DNA of 14,702 bases from JBOFCS01 sp051646185 (GTDB lineage: Bacteria; Actinomycetota; Actinomycetes; Mycobacteriales; Mycobacteriaceae). Location of the stretch: positions 1 to 14,702 of the forward strand of contig JBOFCS010000120.1 of the NCBI GenBank assembly GCA_051646185.1. The letters run 5' to 3'. The notes under the pieces were generated by a model. That model did not search any database, was not told the DNA's origin, and was given only the letters and a program-made list of their open reading frames with translations. This document shows positions 6,573 through 14,564 of the stretch, piece after piece (positions within the stretch are counted from its first letter, which is position 1; each line of letters starts with the position of its first letter). A program made the position numbers and the translations under genes.

Positions 6573-7256
6573 ATGGCACACACCGCGATGAGTATCAACG
6601 AGCGCTACACCGGAGAACTGACTATAGACAGTGCACCACAGCGACGAACTGTCACCGGAGCCACCATCACCAAAATTTCTCTTGGTCCCATGGATAACAA
6701 TGCTTATCTCATTGTCTGCACCGCTACCGGCAGTGCACTTCTCATTGATGCAGCTAACGACTCAGCGCGACTGACCCAGTTGATCGATGAGCAGGTACCA
6801 GCGCTGGACATGATTGTGACGACCCATCAACACGCAGACCACTGGCAGGCATTGACTGATATTGCAAACGGCACCGGCTCCCCTACTGCTGCTCATATCC
6901 TTGATGCCAAAGTTTTACCAGTACATCCTGATCGCCTACTCAATGACGGAGATCTACTGGATATTGGCAAGCTCAGTTTTAGGATCATCCACCTTCCTGG
7001 CCATACCGTTGGTTCCATCGCCCTTGCGCTCACCGTTGGGACCGACACACATTTATTTAGTGGGGATTCCCTCTTCCCTGGCGGAGTAGGAAAGACCACC
7101 AGCCCAGAAGAATTTATCTCACTGTTGGATGCAGTAACCAATAAAATATTCAGCGTCTATCCCGACAACACTTTTGTTTACCCTGGACATGGCAAGGACA
7201 CCACATTAGGCGCCGAACGGCCCAACCTTTCCCAATGGCGCGAACGTGGTTGGTGA
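6573..7256 (+). CDS. MBL-fold zinc metallo-hydrolase (glyoxalase II-like)
   Basis: This is a cytoplasmic metallo-beta-lactamase-fold hydrolase, close to the glyoxalase II branch that cleaves thioesters, though its substrate is unknown. The full binuclear metal set is visible: H85-Q-H87-A-D89-H90, H144 in HLPGHTVGS, D165 in FSGDSLF, and H206 in YPGHG. At 227 residues it has the compact MBL core without the extra C-terminal domain of true glyoxalase II. The ATG at 6573 is preferred because a TAnnnT box suits a leaderless start there; an ATG five codons later (6588) is possible. It is divergent from uvrA, sharing a 195-base control region, and the same pairing is known in other actinobacteria. 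The downstream helicase is on the same strand, 122 bases away. Confidence 0.88.
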   Translation: MAHTAMSINERYTGELTIDSAPQRRTVTGATITKISLGPMDNNAYLIVCTATGSALLIDAANDSARLTQLIDEQVPALDMIVTTHQHADHWQALTDIANGTGSPTAAHILDAKVLPVHPDRLLNDGDLLDIGKLSFRIIHLPGHTVGSIALALTVGTDTHLFSGDSLFPGGVGKTTSPEEFISLLDAVTNKIFSVYPDNTFVYPGHGKDTTLGAERPNLSQWRERGW

Positions 7257-7273
7257 ATCTCGGTAAACAGCAG

Positions 7274-7302
7274 GTGACCATCGCTTCACTTCCTGCTATA
7301 GA
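7274..7302 (+). promoter_or_regulatory. Possible promoter of the helD-like gene, within an inverted repeat
   Basis: GTGACC (7274-7279), 17 bases and TATAGA (7297-7302) make a weak sigma-70-type promoter 77 bases before the GTG start. The arms AGCAGG (7269-7274) and CCTGCT (7292-7297) form an inverted repeat that abuts the -35 and overlaps the -10. The repeat could be an operator or the stem of a weak terminator after the metallo-hydrolase gene; no U-tract follows it. Confidence 0.3.
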
Positions 7303-7378
7303 CTGGTTACTCCGTGGGTAACACTACCAACCTTGTGTGCCGCCTTGTTGTCCAAGAAAACTTCGTCAGGGAGTTGTT

Positions 7379-9682
7379 GTGTCGGTAGTCGATCCATCAG
7401 ATACTCCTCTAGCAAAACAGCCTGGGCAGGTAGATCCTGAGATCGCAGCAGAACAACACAAACTTTCCATGCTCTATTCGCGCCTTGATGCGCTACGAGT
7501 CACCGCCGTAAACCGATTATCGGCGGTTCTCCTTGAAAAAGGCGGAACCCCACAAGCCCGCTCAGAGCGCGAGTCCTACACTCAACTCTATTCAGAAGAT
7601 ATCGCTAAATACGATGCCGCCGAAAATGGGTTATGCTTTGGTCGAATCGATTTGCAGGATGGCGAAATTCGACACGTTGGCCGTTTAGGAATACTGAATG
7701 ACAGTGGAGAATACGAAGCACTACTACTGGACTGGCGAGCCCCTATGGCTCGGCCCTTTTATTTAGCAACACCAGTGGCACCAGAAAATGTGCTACGCAG
7801 GCGCCATATTCGCACTCGGAGCCGAACAGTCACCCGACTTAATGATGAATACCTCGATCTAGCCGCAGCCGCTGGTCGTGAGCTATCAAGCTCAGGTGAT
7901 GTTGTCAGTGAAAGCGCCCTGCTAACTGCTCTTAACGCTGCTCGAACCGGGCAAATGAATGACATTGTCGAAACAATTCAAAGCGAACAAGACCGAATCA
8001 TTCGCTCTGAACATAAAAGTATACTTGCGGTTCAGGGCGGACCCGGAACTGGAAAAACTGCCGTTGCCTTACATCGCGCAGCTTATCTACTGTATACCTA
8101 CCGACAGCAGCTAGCCAAAAGTGGAGTGCTCATTGTTGGACCAAATGATACCTTTCTCAAGTACATTGAGCAGGTTCTCCCCTCTCTGGGCGAGACTGGT
8201 GTAATCCTATCGACAATCGGAGACCTATATCCGGGCATTAAAGCTCACGTAACCGACCTCCCGGACACCAACATGATTAAAGGATCATTGGTGATGACTG
8301 AGGTGCTCAAGAAGGCGGTTCGTAACTGCCAAGAAGTACCCCGGTCACCTATCGAATTAACTTTTGACTCGCACACTTTGTGGCTTGATCGCACAATCAT
8401 TACTCGCGCACGCGGGCGTGCACGATCCTCACGCAAGCCACATAACCTGGCTAGACCAATATTTATCCACAGTGCCATTGATGCACTTACCGATCAGCTT
8501 GTTTCCACCCTAGGGAAAAATCTTGTTGACGGCACCAATCTACTGAGCCGGGAAGACGTATCAGACATCAGAGATGAACTACAAGAAGACCACAAAATAC
8601 TGCAAGCATTGAATAAACTCTGGCCCGAGCTTTCTCCCACTCAGCTGCTTACTGATCTTTTTTCCTCGCCCAAAAAAATTGCTGATGCCGCACCCCAACT
8701 TTCGGAAGCAGAAAAGAACGCTCTCTATCGAAAAAACCACTCGGGCTTTAGCAGTGCCGACGCCCCCCTCCTTGATGAACTGGCTGAACTTTTAGGCGTA
8801 GATGACGAAGCCGAACAGCAACGAGTCCAACGGCAATGGAGACAACAAATTTTGGATGCCCAAGGGGCACTCGATATCCTCACCGGCTCTGCCCCCCAAG
8901 ATCTTGAAGATGAACTTGACCCTGAATTGTTGATGGCCTATGACCTTATCGATGCTGAACAACTGGCAGCAAGACACCATCACACTGAACATCTGAGCAC
9001 TGCCGAGCGGGCTGCCCGAGATAGAAAATGGACCTACGGTCATGTCATTGTTGATGAAGCGCAAGAACTCTCAGCAATGGCCTGGCGAATGCTCATGCGT
9101 CGCATCCCTAATAGGTGGATGACACTTGTCGGAGACACAGCCCAAACTGGAGACCCAGCAGGGACCAACTCATGGAAAGAAGTCTTGGAACCTTATGTTG
9201 CTCAACGCTGGAAACTTACTGAGCTTACCGTTAATTACCGTACGCCAGTGGAAATAATGACTATTGCACAGCAAGTACTAAACCAAATAAATTCGAATAT
9301 AATTGCACCACGGTCTATTAGAGAATCAGGCGCTGCCCCCTGGGCTAAAAAAATAGATGCCAAAAATACTGAACTTGAAGTCCGCTCTGCATTAAACAAT
9401 TTACCCACAGAAGGACTTCGCGCCGTTTTGGCTTGCCGCAATACCATAGCTGGAATCCAACATTTAGCATCTCAACAAGTACAGATTCTTAGTATCCATG
9501 ATGCAAAGGGGTTGGAATTTGATTCCGTCCTCATTATTGAGCCGATAGATATCCTTGCTGAATCTCCACGCGGACTTAACGATCTTTATGTGGCATTAAC
9601 CCGAGCAACGCAACGTCTAGGTATTCTTTACAGCAAAGCCTTACCAGAGTATCTAGCTTCAGTAATACCCGATCAGCTATAG
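7379..9682 (+). CDS. HelD/HelR-like RNA polymerase-associated SF1 helicase
   Basis: Proteins of this actinobacterial HelD class bind RNA polymerase, use ATP to release stalled complexes from DNA, and in some species (HelR) protect against rifampicin. Visible elements: an N-terminal coiled-coil arm (about residues 20-60), the HelD-specific LLLDWRAPMARPFY segment, a Q-motif-like IQSEQDRIIRS, Walker A GGPGTGKT at 220-227, a long middle insertion of charged helices, Walker B/motif II DEAQE at 559-563, motif III LVGDTAQTGD, and C-terminal DAKGLEFDSVLI and LYVALTRATQRLGI. I chose GTG at 7379 (767 residues) because AGGGAG lies five bases upstream; a GTG at 7337 would add 14 unlikely residues including two adjacent Cys. 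It is followed 33 bases later by a lipoprotein gene, probably co-transcribed. HelD function, rather than UvrD-type DNA repair, is judged from the WRAP segment and overall layout. Confidence 0.88.
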   Translation: MSVVDPSDTPLAKQPGQVDPEIAAEQHKLSMLYSRLDALRVTAVNRLSAVLLEKGGTPQARSERESYTQLYSEDIAKYDAAENGLCFGRIDLQDGEIRHVGRLGILNDSGEYEALLLDWRAPMARPFYLATPVAPENVLRRRHIRTRSRTVTRLNDEYLDLAAAAGRELSSSGDVVSESALLTALNAARTGQMNDIVETIQSEQDRIIRSEHKSILAVQGGPGTGKTAVALHRAAYLLYTYRQQLAKSGVLIVGPNDTFLKYIEQVLPSLGETGVILSTIGDLYPGIKAHVTDLPDTNMIKGSLVMTEVLKKAVRNCQEVPRSPIELTFDSHTLWLDRTIITRARGRARSSRKPHNLARPIFIHSAIDALTDQLVSTLGKNLVDGTNLLSREDVSDIRDELQEDHKILQALNKLWPELSPTQLLTDLFSSPKKIADAAPQLSEAEKNALYRKNHSGFSSADAPLLDELAELLGVDDEAEQQRVQRQWRQQILDAQGALDILTGSAPQDLEDELDPELLMAYDLIDAEQLAARHHHTEHLSTAERAARDRKWTYGHVIVDEAQELSAMAWRMLMRRIPNRWMTLVGDTAQTGDPAGTNSWKEVLEPYVAQRWKLTELTVNYRTPVEIMTIAQQVLNQINSNIIAPRSIRESGAAPWAKKIDAKNTELEVRSALNNLPTEGLRAVLACRNTIAGIQHLASQQVQILSIHDAKGLEFDSVLIIEPIDILAESPRGLNDLYVALTRATQRLGILYSKALPEYLASVIPDQL

Positions 9683-9715
9683 AATGGTTTTACCTTACCC
9701 GGAGCGGAGACATAC

Positions 9716-10132
9716 ATGTCTAGCACTGTTTATCCCAGAAAACACCGTTGGCATTTCGCAATGAGTATGACCATAGGAGCACTTGCGCTCTTACTCATGA
9801 CGGGCTGTTCCTCGGTGGCAACTGCCCCACCCGAAGCAGCCAGAGCAATCCCCCAAGGCACTGAAGCTTCAGCTCCAGCAATAACTCCGCAACAATTTGC
9901 ATTTAAAGAGTCATTAATATTTGCGGGTCTACCTCTGACATCACCCGATTCAATGTTATTTGCTCTTGCCCAAGGAATATGCACCCAGCTGAGTGCAAAA
10001 ACCCCCGAAGCTGACATCCTAGCCAACCTCAAGAGCGTTGCAGCCTACACAGCCACCCAAACCGATGGCCGCCTAAATGAGACCCAAGTAGCCCAAATCT
10101 ACCTCGAAAACTCAAAATCCAAGTACTGCTAA
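9716..10132 (+). CDS. DUF732-like lipoprotein
   Basis: The product is a 138-residue exported lipoprotein. The N-terminus has basic residues (R8-K9-H10-R11), a hydrophobic stretch (residues 14-28) and a lipobox ending MTG-C31, so C31 should be acylated and the protein anchored outside the membrane. A low-complexity Ala/Pro linker (about 34-58) precedes a C-terminal helical domain of about 75 residues. Its pattern (an FAGL start, D78, LAQGIC89, YLENSKSKYC138) resembles the DUF732 fold of actinobacterial secreted proteins, where two cysteines form a disulfide. The function is unknown. CGGAG lies six bases before the ATG. It follows the HelD-like gene by 33 bases on the same strand and is closed by a terminator, so the two probably share a transcript. 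Confidence 0.78.
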   Translation: MSSTVYPRKHRWHFAMSMTIGALALLLMTGCSSVATAPPEAARAIPQGTEASAPAITPQQFAFKESLIFAGLPLTSPDSMLFALAQGICTQLSAKTPEADILANLKSVAAYTATQTDGRLNETQVAQIYLENSKSKYC

Positions 10133-10153
10133 TCAACATGCTACAAAAGAAAC

Positions 10154-10179
10154 GCCTGAGTTCATTACCAAACCCAGGC
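10154..10179. terminator. Bidirectional terminator between the lipoprotein gene and usp
   Basis: GCCTG (10154-10158) pairs with CAGGC (10175-10179), and after an A/C mismatch one more G-C pair extends the stem. Reading plus, the stem is followed by TTTCCTTCT. Reading minus, it is followed by GTTTCTTTTG. It lies between two convergent genes, so it can serve both. Confidence 0.6.
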
Positions 10180-10200
10180 TTTCCTTCTACCGCGCTAGTT

Positions 10201-10653
10201 TTATTTGACTGTATGAACAATCAAAACATCACAACGTGACTTGCGTGCTACGTCTGAAGGCACCGAACCAAGCAATCGGCCAGTGATGGTGTTCAGGCCA
10301 ACATTGCCTACAACAAGCAAATCTGCATCAACCTCGTGTACGAGAGCTAGTAACGCCTCAACTGGCGAACCCACGATTGGACGCTCAACAACATCTTTCG
10401 CTCCAACACTATTTGCCCGCTCGCGGGCAGTACGCAAAATTTCGTAGGTTGGCGCAGCGCCAGTGATCTTGTAGGCATCTTCTTTCAAGACGTCGCTGGC
10501 AACCCCCGAATCTCGTCCATCCGGTGGAAAATACGCACAAGCAATGACCAGCTTAGCTCCGGCATCCCCGGCAAGAGACCCGGCTTTTTCCACTGCCCGA
10601 AGTGATGAATCGGATCCATCTGTTCCGACAACAACGGTGCGGTAGGCACTCAT
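10201..10653 (-). CDS. Universal stress protein, UspA family
   Basis: This is a single-domain 150-residue USP, a cytoplasmic ATP-binding protein linked to stress and growth arrest. The N-terminal strand TVVVGTDGSDSS carries the conserved Asp, and the C-terminal ATP loop is G116-x2-G119-x9-G129-S130 followed by VP and the DVLIV strand. These features mark the nucleotide-binding type of USP. The ATG at 10653 follows GGAGG at five bases. An equivalent usp gene lies between uvrB and uvrA in Corynebacterium and Mycobacterium. The promoter region carries a 9-bp inverted repeat (10695-10727), so the gene is probably regulated on its own rather than read only through from uvrB. Confidence 0.93.
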   Translation of the reverse strand: MSAYRTVVVGTDGSDSSLRAVEKAGSLAGDAGAKLVIACAYFPPDGRDSGVASDVLKEDAYKITGAAPTYEILRTARERANSVGAKDVVERPIVGSPVEALLALVHEVDADLLVVGNVGLNTITGRLLGSVPSDVARKSRCDVLIVHTVK

Positions 10654-10694
10654 TCATTCCTCCATAGCTGCAGTTACTCACGTAAGTATTCGGT

Positions 10695-10727
10695 ATAGTC
10701 GCACAAACCTAGCTTCCATGCGACTAT
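10695..10727. promoter_or_regulatory. Inverted repeat upstream of usp
   Basis: ATAGTCGCA (10695-10703) and TGCGACTAT (10719-10727) are perfect 9-bp inverted arms separated by 15 bases. The arm nearer usp overlaps a TATACC (minus strand) that could be the usp -10 box. The arms suit a dimeric repressor or activator. Right beside it, CTATCGTTAT (10724-10733) and CTATCTGTTAT (10739-10749) form an imperfect direct repeat. Confidence 0.5.
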
Positions 10728-10795
10728 CGTTATTGACCCTATCTGTTATCGGGCCAAAATTGGTTGTTTTCCTGTGAAAGAAGTACCACATTCAG

Positions 10796-11668
10796 TTATC
10801 GAGTGGAACCGTATCGCAAACCAAAAAGTCCATTCGGGAAAGCCCCTGCTTTTTTGACAGTGTGCACCCAAGGCTTTCCCAACTCCTCAAGCCTGGCAAC
10901 TCCAACGGCCCCTAATGCCAACCAGGGCGCAAAAGCCAACTCCTCGGTGCGATCCTCCACCTGCGCTCGCAAAGCACTTCCAGCTTCAGTTAATCCACCC
11001 ATCGCATCAATCAACCCACGTTCCTGCAGACCCACAACAGCGGTATCCCAGTCAGCGGCTGACCAGCCTCTACGACTTTTTGCCGAGTCCTCGCTAAAGC
11101 CAATTCCTGTTGCCGTATGCGTGATCAATGCATCAAGCCCACTAAGACCACACACCTGCAGAACAGAAATATGACCATCTCCTCTGAACTCACGTAACAG
11201 TGTTAATGCGTGCCACAAAACGAGGTGCGGAGGTTCTGGCCATGACAATCCTGAATGAGATAGGTATAAGGGACGGCCGTCAGTTCCTGGGATAGCTCGA
11301 GCCGCTACTGAAGCAAGTTCAGCAGCTTCTGCCATTAACGATGAATTGATGACATGGTCACCAAATATTCTGCGATAGACATCATCAACTGCTGCATAAC
11401 GCGCCTTCAAGACCTTCTCAGGAGAAGCTAGCTCCCAAGCTCGTGGAATAAAAACAGAAACTACCTGGGGATTGAAACTATAAAAAGTAGCGGTGACCAC
11501 CGGTGCAGTCACCGCCCCTAATGCAGCTGCTCGGCTGGCAAAGTAACCCATTGGTCCTGGGTCCAGACCTGCTTCGCGATAACGTTCATGAGCCTCGGGA
11601 GCAAAATATATGAGCGAATGAAGCAGCTCAAGAGAACGGGCGGCGTTGCCAGCACTGTGGGCATCCAT
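10796..11668 (-). CDS. SCO6745 / HTH_67-like family protein
   Basis: The 290-residue soluble protein resembles the SCO6745 family, widespread in actinobacteria and without a firm function. The N-terminal half holds LLHSLIYFAPEAHERYREAG (from residue 15) and YFASRAAALGAV, then a hydrophobic strand and VSVFIPRAWELASPEKVLKARYAAVDDVYRR. The C-terminal half has a winged-helix-like part, with LVLWHALTLLREFRGDGH, then GWSAADWDTAVVGLQERGLID and GLTEAGSALRAQVEDRTEEL. No signal peptide or membrane span is evident. The ATG at 11668 has only AAGG seven bases upstream. It starts 28 bases after the uvrB stop, so it is very likely transcribed with uvrB. Whether it acts as a regulator or enzyme cannot be decided here. 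Confidence 0.75.
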   Translation of the reverse strand: MDAHSAGNAARSLELLHSLIYFAPEAHERYREAGLDPGPMGYFASRAAALGAVTAPVVTATFYSFNPQVVSVFIPRAWELASPEKVLKARYAAVDDVYRRIFGDHVINSSLMAEAAELASVAARAIPGTDGRPLYLSHSGLSWPEPPHLVLWHALTLLREFRGDGHISVLQVCGLSGLDALITHTATGIGFSEDSAKSRRGWSAADWDTAVVGLQERGLIDAMGGLTEAGSALRAQVEDRTEELAFAPWLALGAVGVARLEELGKPWVHTVKKAGAFPNGLFGLRYGSTR

Positions 11669-11696
11669 ACCAAAACCTTAGTGGTATAGATCACTA

Positions 11697-13856
11697 TTAC
11701 TGCAACCCGGCCGCATCCATACCACGTAACTCTTTCTTCAGATCAGCAAGCTCGTCTCGGAAGCGCCCGGCCAGTTCAAACTGCAAATCACGGGCAGCAT
11801 TCATCATCTGTTCGGTCATGTTTTTAATGAGTTCAGCCAATTCCGCCCGAGGCATATTCTCTCGATGTGTCTCAAATACTCCTGGGCTCAAGATACGGCC
11901 ACCTTCGCCTTGAGCACGACGTCCTCGGCTGGAGTTTCTCCCTGATCCACCGATGTCAATTGATGATTCGGTATCGTCAGCTTCCTGATATACCTGATCC
12001 AAAATATCAGCGATCTTTTTACGCAGCGGCTGAGGATCAACCCCTTTTTCTTTGTTATAGGCAATTTGTTTCTCACGCCTTCGCTGCGTTTCTTCAATCG
12101 CTTGAGCCATAGAATCGGTAATTTTGTCTGCATACATATGAACTTCGCCAGAAACATTTCGTGCGGCACGTCCAATGGTCTGAATCAAGCTGCGAGTGCT
12201 ACGTAAAAAGCCTTCCTTATCAGCATCCAGAATAGCGACAAGGGAGACTTCAGGCAGATCCAAACCTTCCCGAAGCAAATTGATACCTACAAGCACATCA
12301 TACTCGCCTTGTCGCAGTTGACGCAGCAATTCCACTCGACGCAAAGTATCCACTTCGGAGTGTAGATACCGAACCCGAATACCTAATTCCACAAGATAAT
12401 CGGTCAGATCTTCTGACATTTTTTTGGTAAGCGTGGTGACCAACACGCGTTCATCTTTGTTTGTTCGTTCCCGAATCTGATGTACTAGATCATCAATTTG
12501 ACCTTTGGTTGGTTTCACTACCACCTGTGGGTCTAGCAAACCGGTGGGCCTAATCACTTGTTCCACAAACTCTCCGCCGGACTGACTTAGCTCATACTTT
12601 CCCGGAGTTGCCGATAAGTACACTGTCTGACCAATGCGTTGCGAAAACTCTTCCCAGGTCAGCGGTCGATTATCTGTTGCTGACGGTAACCGAAAACCAA
12701 AATCGACAAGATTGCGTTTACGCGACATATCTCCTTCAAACATCGCCCCGATCTGTGGAACTGTGACATGTGACTCATCGATAACTAAGAGAAAATCCTC
12801 AGGGAAATAATCGATGAGAGTGGCCGGGGCCGAACCTGCCGGACGCCCATCAATATGTCGGGAATAGTTTTCAATTCCCGAACAAAACCCCACCTGCTGC
12901 ATCATTTCAATATCGTACTGTGTTCGCATCCGAAGTCTTTGAGCTTCAAGGAGTTTACCTTGAGTTTCTAACTCTTTGAGCCGATCTTCCAATTCAACTT
13001 CAATAGCTTTGATGGCCCGCTCCATACGTTCCGGGCCTGCAACATAGTGGGTGGCTGGAAATATCCTGAGCGAATCCACTTTGCGAACTATATCCCCTGT
13101 CAGCGGGTGCAGATAATAAAGAGATTCGATTTCATCGCCAAAAAATTCAATGCGAATGGCCAATTCTTCATACGAGGGAATAATTTCCACCGTATCGCCG
13201 CGCACTCGAAATGATCCACGCGTAAAAGCCACATCGTTGCGGTTGTATTGAACATCAACAAGAAGTCGCAAAAAAGCATCCCTGGGCACCTCGAGCCCAA
13301 CATCAAGGTGAATGGATCGATCGAGATAAGACTGCGGAGTTCCTAGCCCATAAATACATGAAACGGAAGCTACAACAACAACATCGCGCCTAGATAATAA
13401 ACTCGATGTTGCCGAATGCCTAAGACGCTCAACGTCATCATTGATTGAAGAATCCTTTTCGATATACGTGTCAGTTTGCGCGATATATGCTTCCGGCTGG
13501 TAGTAGTCATAGTATGAAACAAAGTATTCAACAGCGTTGTTCGGCAACATCTCCCGCAGTTCATTGGCCAACTGCGCGGCTAAAGTCTTGTTAGGTGCCA
13601 TGACCAAAGTTGGCCTCTGCAATTTTTCAATCAGCCAGGCAGTCGTTGCCGACTTACCTGTGCCTGTTGCCCCCAGCAAAACAATATCTTTCTCCCCTGC
13701 CCTGACCCGATGCTCCAATTCTGCAATAGCTGTCGGCTGATCTCCAGCAGGTTCATAGTCACTCACAACGATAAAATCCGTCGAACTACGCTCAATATCA
13801 CCCACTGGTCGAAACTCAGAATGCGCGAGTACTGGTTGTTCTGCTGCAAAGGCCAT
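11697..13856 (-). CDS. uvrB: Excinuclease ABC subunit B
   Basis: UvrB verifies DNA damage handed over by UvrA and recruits UvrC for incision. All hallmarks are present in 719 residues: Walker A GATGTGKSA at 62-70, the beta-hairpin YYDYYQPEAYIAQTDTYIEKD that wedges between strands, motif II D360-ESH, the SATPG motif, motif VI QTIGRAARN, and a C-terminal UVR coiled coil (LIKNMTEQMMNAARDLQFELAGRFRDEL) that binds UvrC. A short Ser/Gly/Arg-rich linker precedes the UVR motif. The ATG at 13856 agrees with the actinobacterial start MAFA-x-E-x-PVLAHSEFRPVG. There is no properly spaced Shine-Dalgarno sequence; TAGGCT (13863-13868) ends six bases upstream and suggests a leaderless transcript. The SCO6745-family gene follows after 28 bases. 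Confidence 0.98.
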   Translation of the reverse strand: MAFAAEQPVLAHSEFRPVGDIERSSTDFIVVSDYEPAGDQPTAIAELEHRVRAGEKDIVLLGATGTGKSATTAWLIEKLQRPTLVMAPNKTLAAQLANELREMLPNNAVEYFVSYYDYYQPEAYIAQTDTYIEKDSSINDDVERLRHSATSSLLSRRDVVVVASVSCIYGLGTPQSYLDRSIHLDVGLEVPRDAFLRLLVDVQYNRNDVAFTRGSFRVRGDTVEIIPSYEELAIRIEFFGDEIESLYYLHPLTGDIVRKVDSLRIFPATHYVAGPERMERAIKAIEVELEDRLKELETQGKLLEAQRLRMRTQYDIEMMQQVGFCSGIENYSRHIDGRPAGSAPATLIDYFPEDFLLVIDESHVTVPQIGAMFEGDMSRKRNLVDFGFRLPSATDNRPLTWEEFSQRIGQTVYLSATPGKYELSQSGGEFVEQVIRPTGLLDPQVVVKPTKGQIDDLVHQIRERTNKDERVLVTTLTKKMSEDLTDYLVELGIRVRYLHSEVDTLRRVELLRQLRQGEYDVLVGINLLREGLDLPEVSLVAILDADKEGFLRSTRSLIQTIGRAARNVSGEVHMYADKITDSMAQAIEETQRRREKQIAYNKEKGVDPQPLRKKIADILDQVYQEADDTESSIDIGGSGRNSSRGRRAQGEGGRILSPGVFETHRENMPRAELAELIKNMTEQMMNAARDLQFELAGRFRDELADLKKELRGMDAAGLQ

Positions 13857-13862
13857 ATCCCT

Positions 13863-13868
13863 AGCCTA
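13863..13868 (-). promoter_or_regulatory. Possible -10 box for a leaderless uvrB mRNA
   Basis: TAGGCT on the minus strand fits TAnnnT and ends six bases before the uvrB ATG. No good -35 is seen at 16-18 bases. Just upstream, TTGTCGG occurs twice in tandem, eight bases apart (minus strand, 13871-13885), and may mark a protein-binding site. Confidence 0.3.
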
Positions 13869-13921
13869 AGCCGACAATCCGACAACTTCTTCTCCAGGCA
13901 ATACTTAACCACTACCGCGAC

Positions 13922-13950
13922 TTAAGCTGCCTACCCTAAGCAGGTAGTTT
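13922..13950 (+). promoter_or_regulatory. Predicted promoter of the DUF402 gene (leaderless)
   Basis: TTAAGC (13922-13927), 17 bases, then TAGTTT (13945-13950) on the plus strand, ending eight bases before the ATG at 13959. There is no Shine-Dalgarno sequence in the gap, so the message is probably leaderless. A small inverted repeat CTACC/GGTAG (13931-13947) overlaps the -10. Confidence 0.4.
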
Positions 13951-13958
13951 CTTATCTC

Positions 13959-14564
13959 ATGGTTAATGATGCTGGAGCAAAACCAGCGCCACATCCACCC
14001 AAAATCGAGCTCTTTGACCTTACTACTGCCACAAATACCGACCCCAAAGGGTTTATTCGCGCTGTAGACGAGTTCCGAGTGGAACCCTGGGGTTTATACA
14101 TGGCTCGCCCAGCAGATCATCCTCAGTTTCATTACCTAGAATCCTGGCTGCTGCCATCATTAGGACTCCGGGCCTCCGTTTTCCACTACAACCAAGGTTG
14201 TGAGCGGGACCAAGATTTTTATATTGACATCGGTGAATACACCACATCCGATGATGGTCAGCTCTATCATGCTGAAGATCACTACTTAGATATCGTGTGC
14301 AAAACCGGCACATTCACCACCCTGCTCGATATTGATGAATTATTAGAAGCTCACGCATTGGGACTTCTTCCACCCACCGCTGCTGTTCTTGCTATTCAAC
14401 GAGCAACCACAGCTTTAGTTGGACTTGCGGCACACAATCAAGACCTTGGGCTATGGCTGCATTCCTGCGGTATGACTGTGAGCTGGAAAACCCCTCCAGC
14501 TAGTTATCTGCTTTCCAACCCGATTCTTGAGCCCACTGCCAAGCCCGAAGATAAGCGGCACTGA
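13959..14564 (+). CDS. DUF402 domain protein (FomD / nucleoside diphosphatase-like)
   Basis: The 201-residue protein carries a DUF402 barrel of the FomD/Ntdp type, whose studied members hydrolyse nucleoside diphosphates or nucleotidyl adducts with a divalent metal. Visible pattern: WGLYMARPADHPQFHYLESWLLP (about 44-66), then RDQDFYIDIGEY with the acidic cluster, YHAEDHYLDIVCKTG, and the LLDIDELLEAHALGLL helix. The N-terminal 17 residues and the C-terminal 25 are flexible and poorly conserved. No export signal is seen. The gene is divergent from uvrB with a shared 102-base control region, the same arrangement as in Mycobacterium and other corynebacteria. Its 3' end overlaps a convergent ORF by 65 bases. 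The enzymatic activity is inferred from family only. Confidence 0.82.
   Translation: MVNDAGAKPAPHPPKIELFDLTTATNTDPKGFIRAVDEFRVEPWGLYMARPADHPQFHYLESWLLPSLGLRASVFHYNQGCERDQDFYIDIGEYTTSDDGQLYHAEDHYLDIVCKTGTFTTLLDIDELLEAHALGLLPPTAAVLAIQRATTALVGLAAHNQDLGLWLHSCGMTVSWKTPPASYLLSNPILEPTAKPEDKRH

Noticed and set aside
10773..10790. GlxR-like site TGTGA...CACA upstream of usp
   Set aside because: The spacing is two bases longer than the GlxR/CRP consensus and the right half-site is incomplete.
10764..11174. Plus-strand ORF of 136 residues
   Set aside because: Antisense to the SCO6745-family gene; Ser/Ala/Pro-rich shadow composition.
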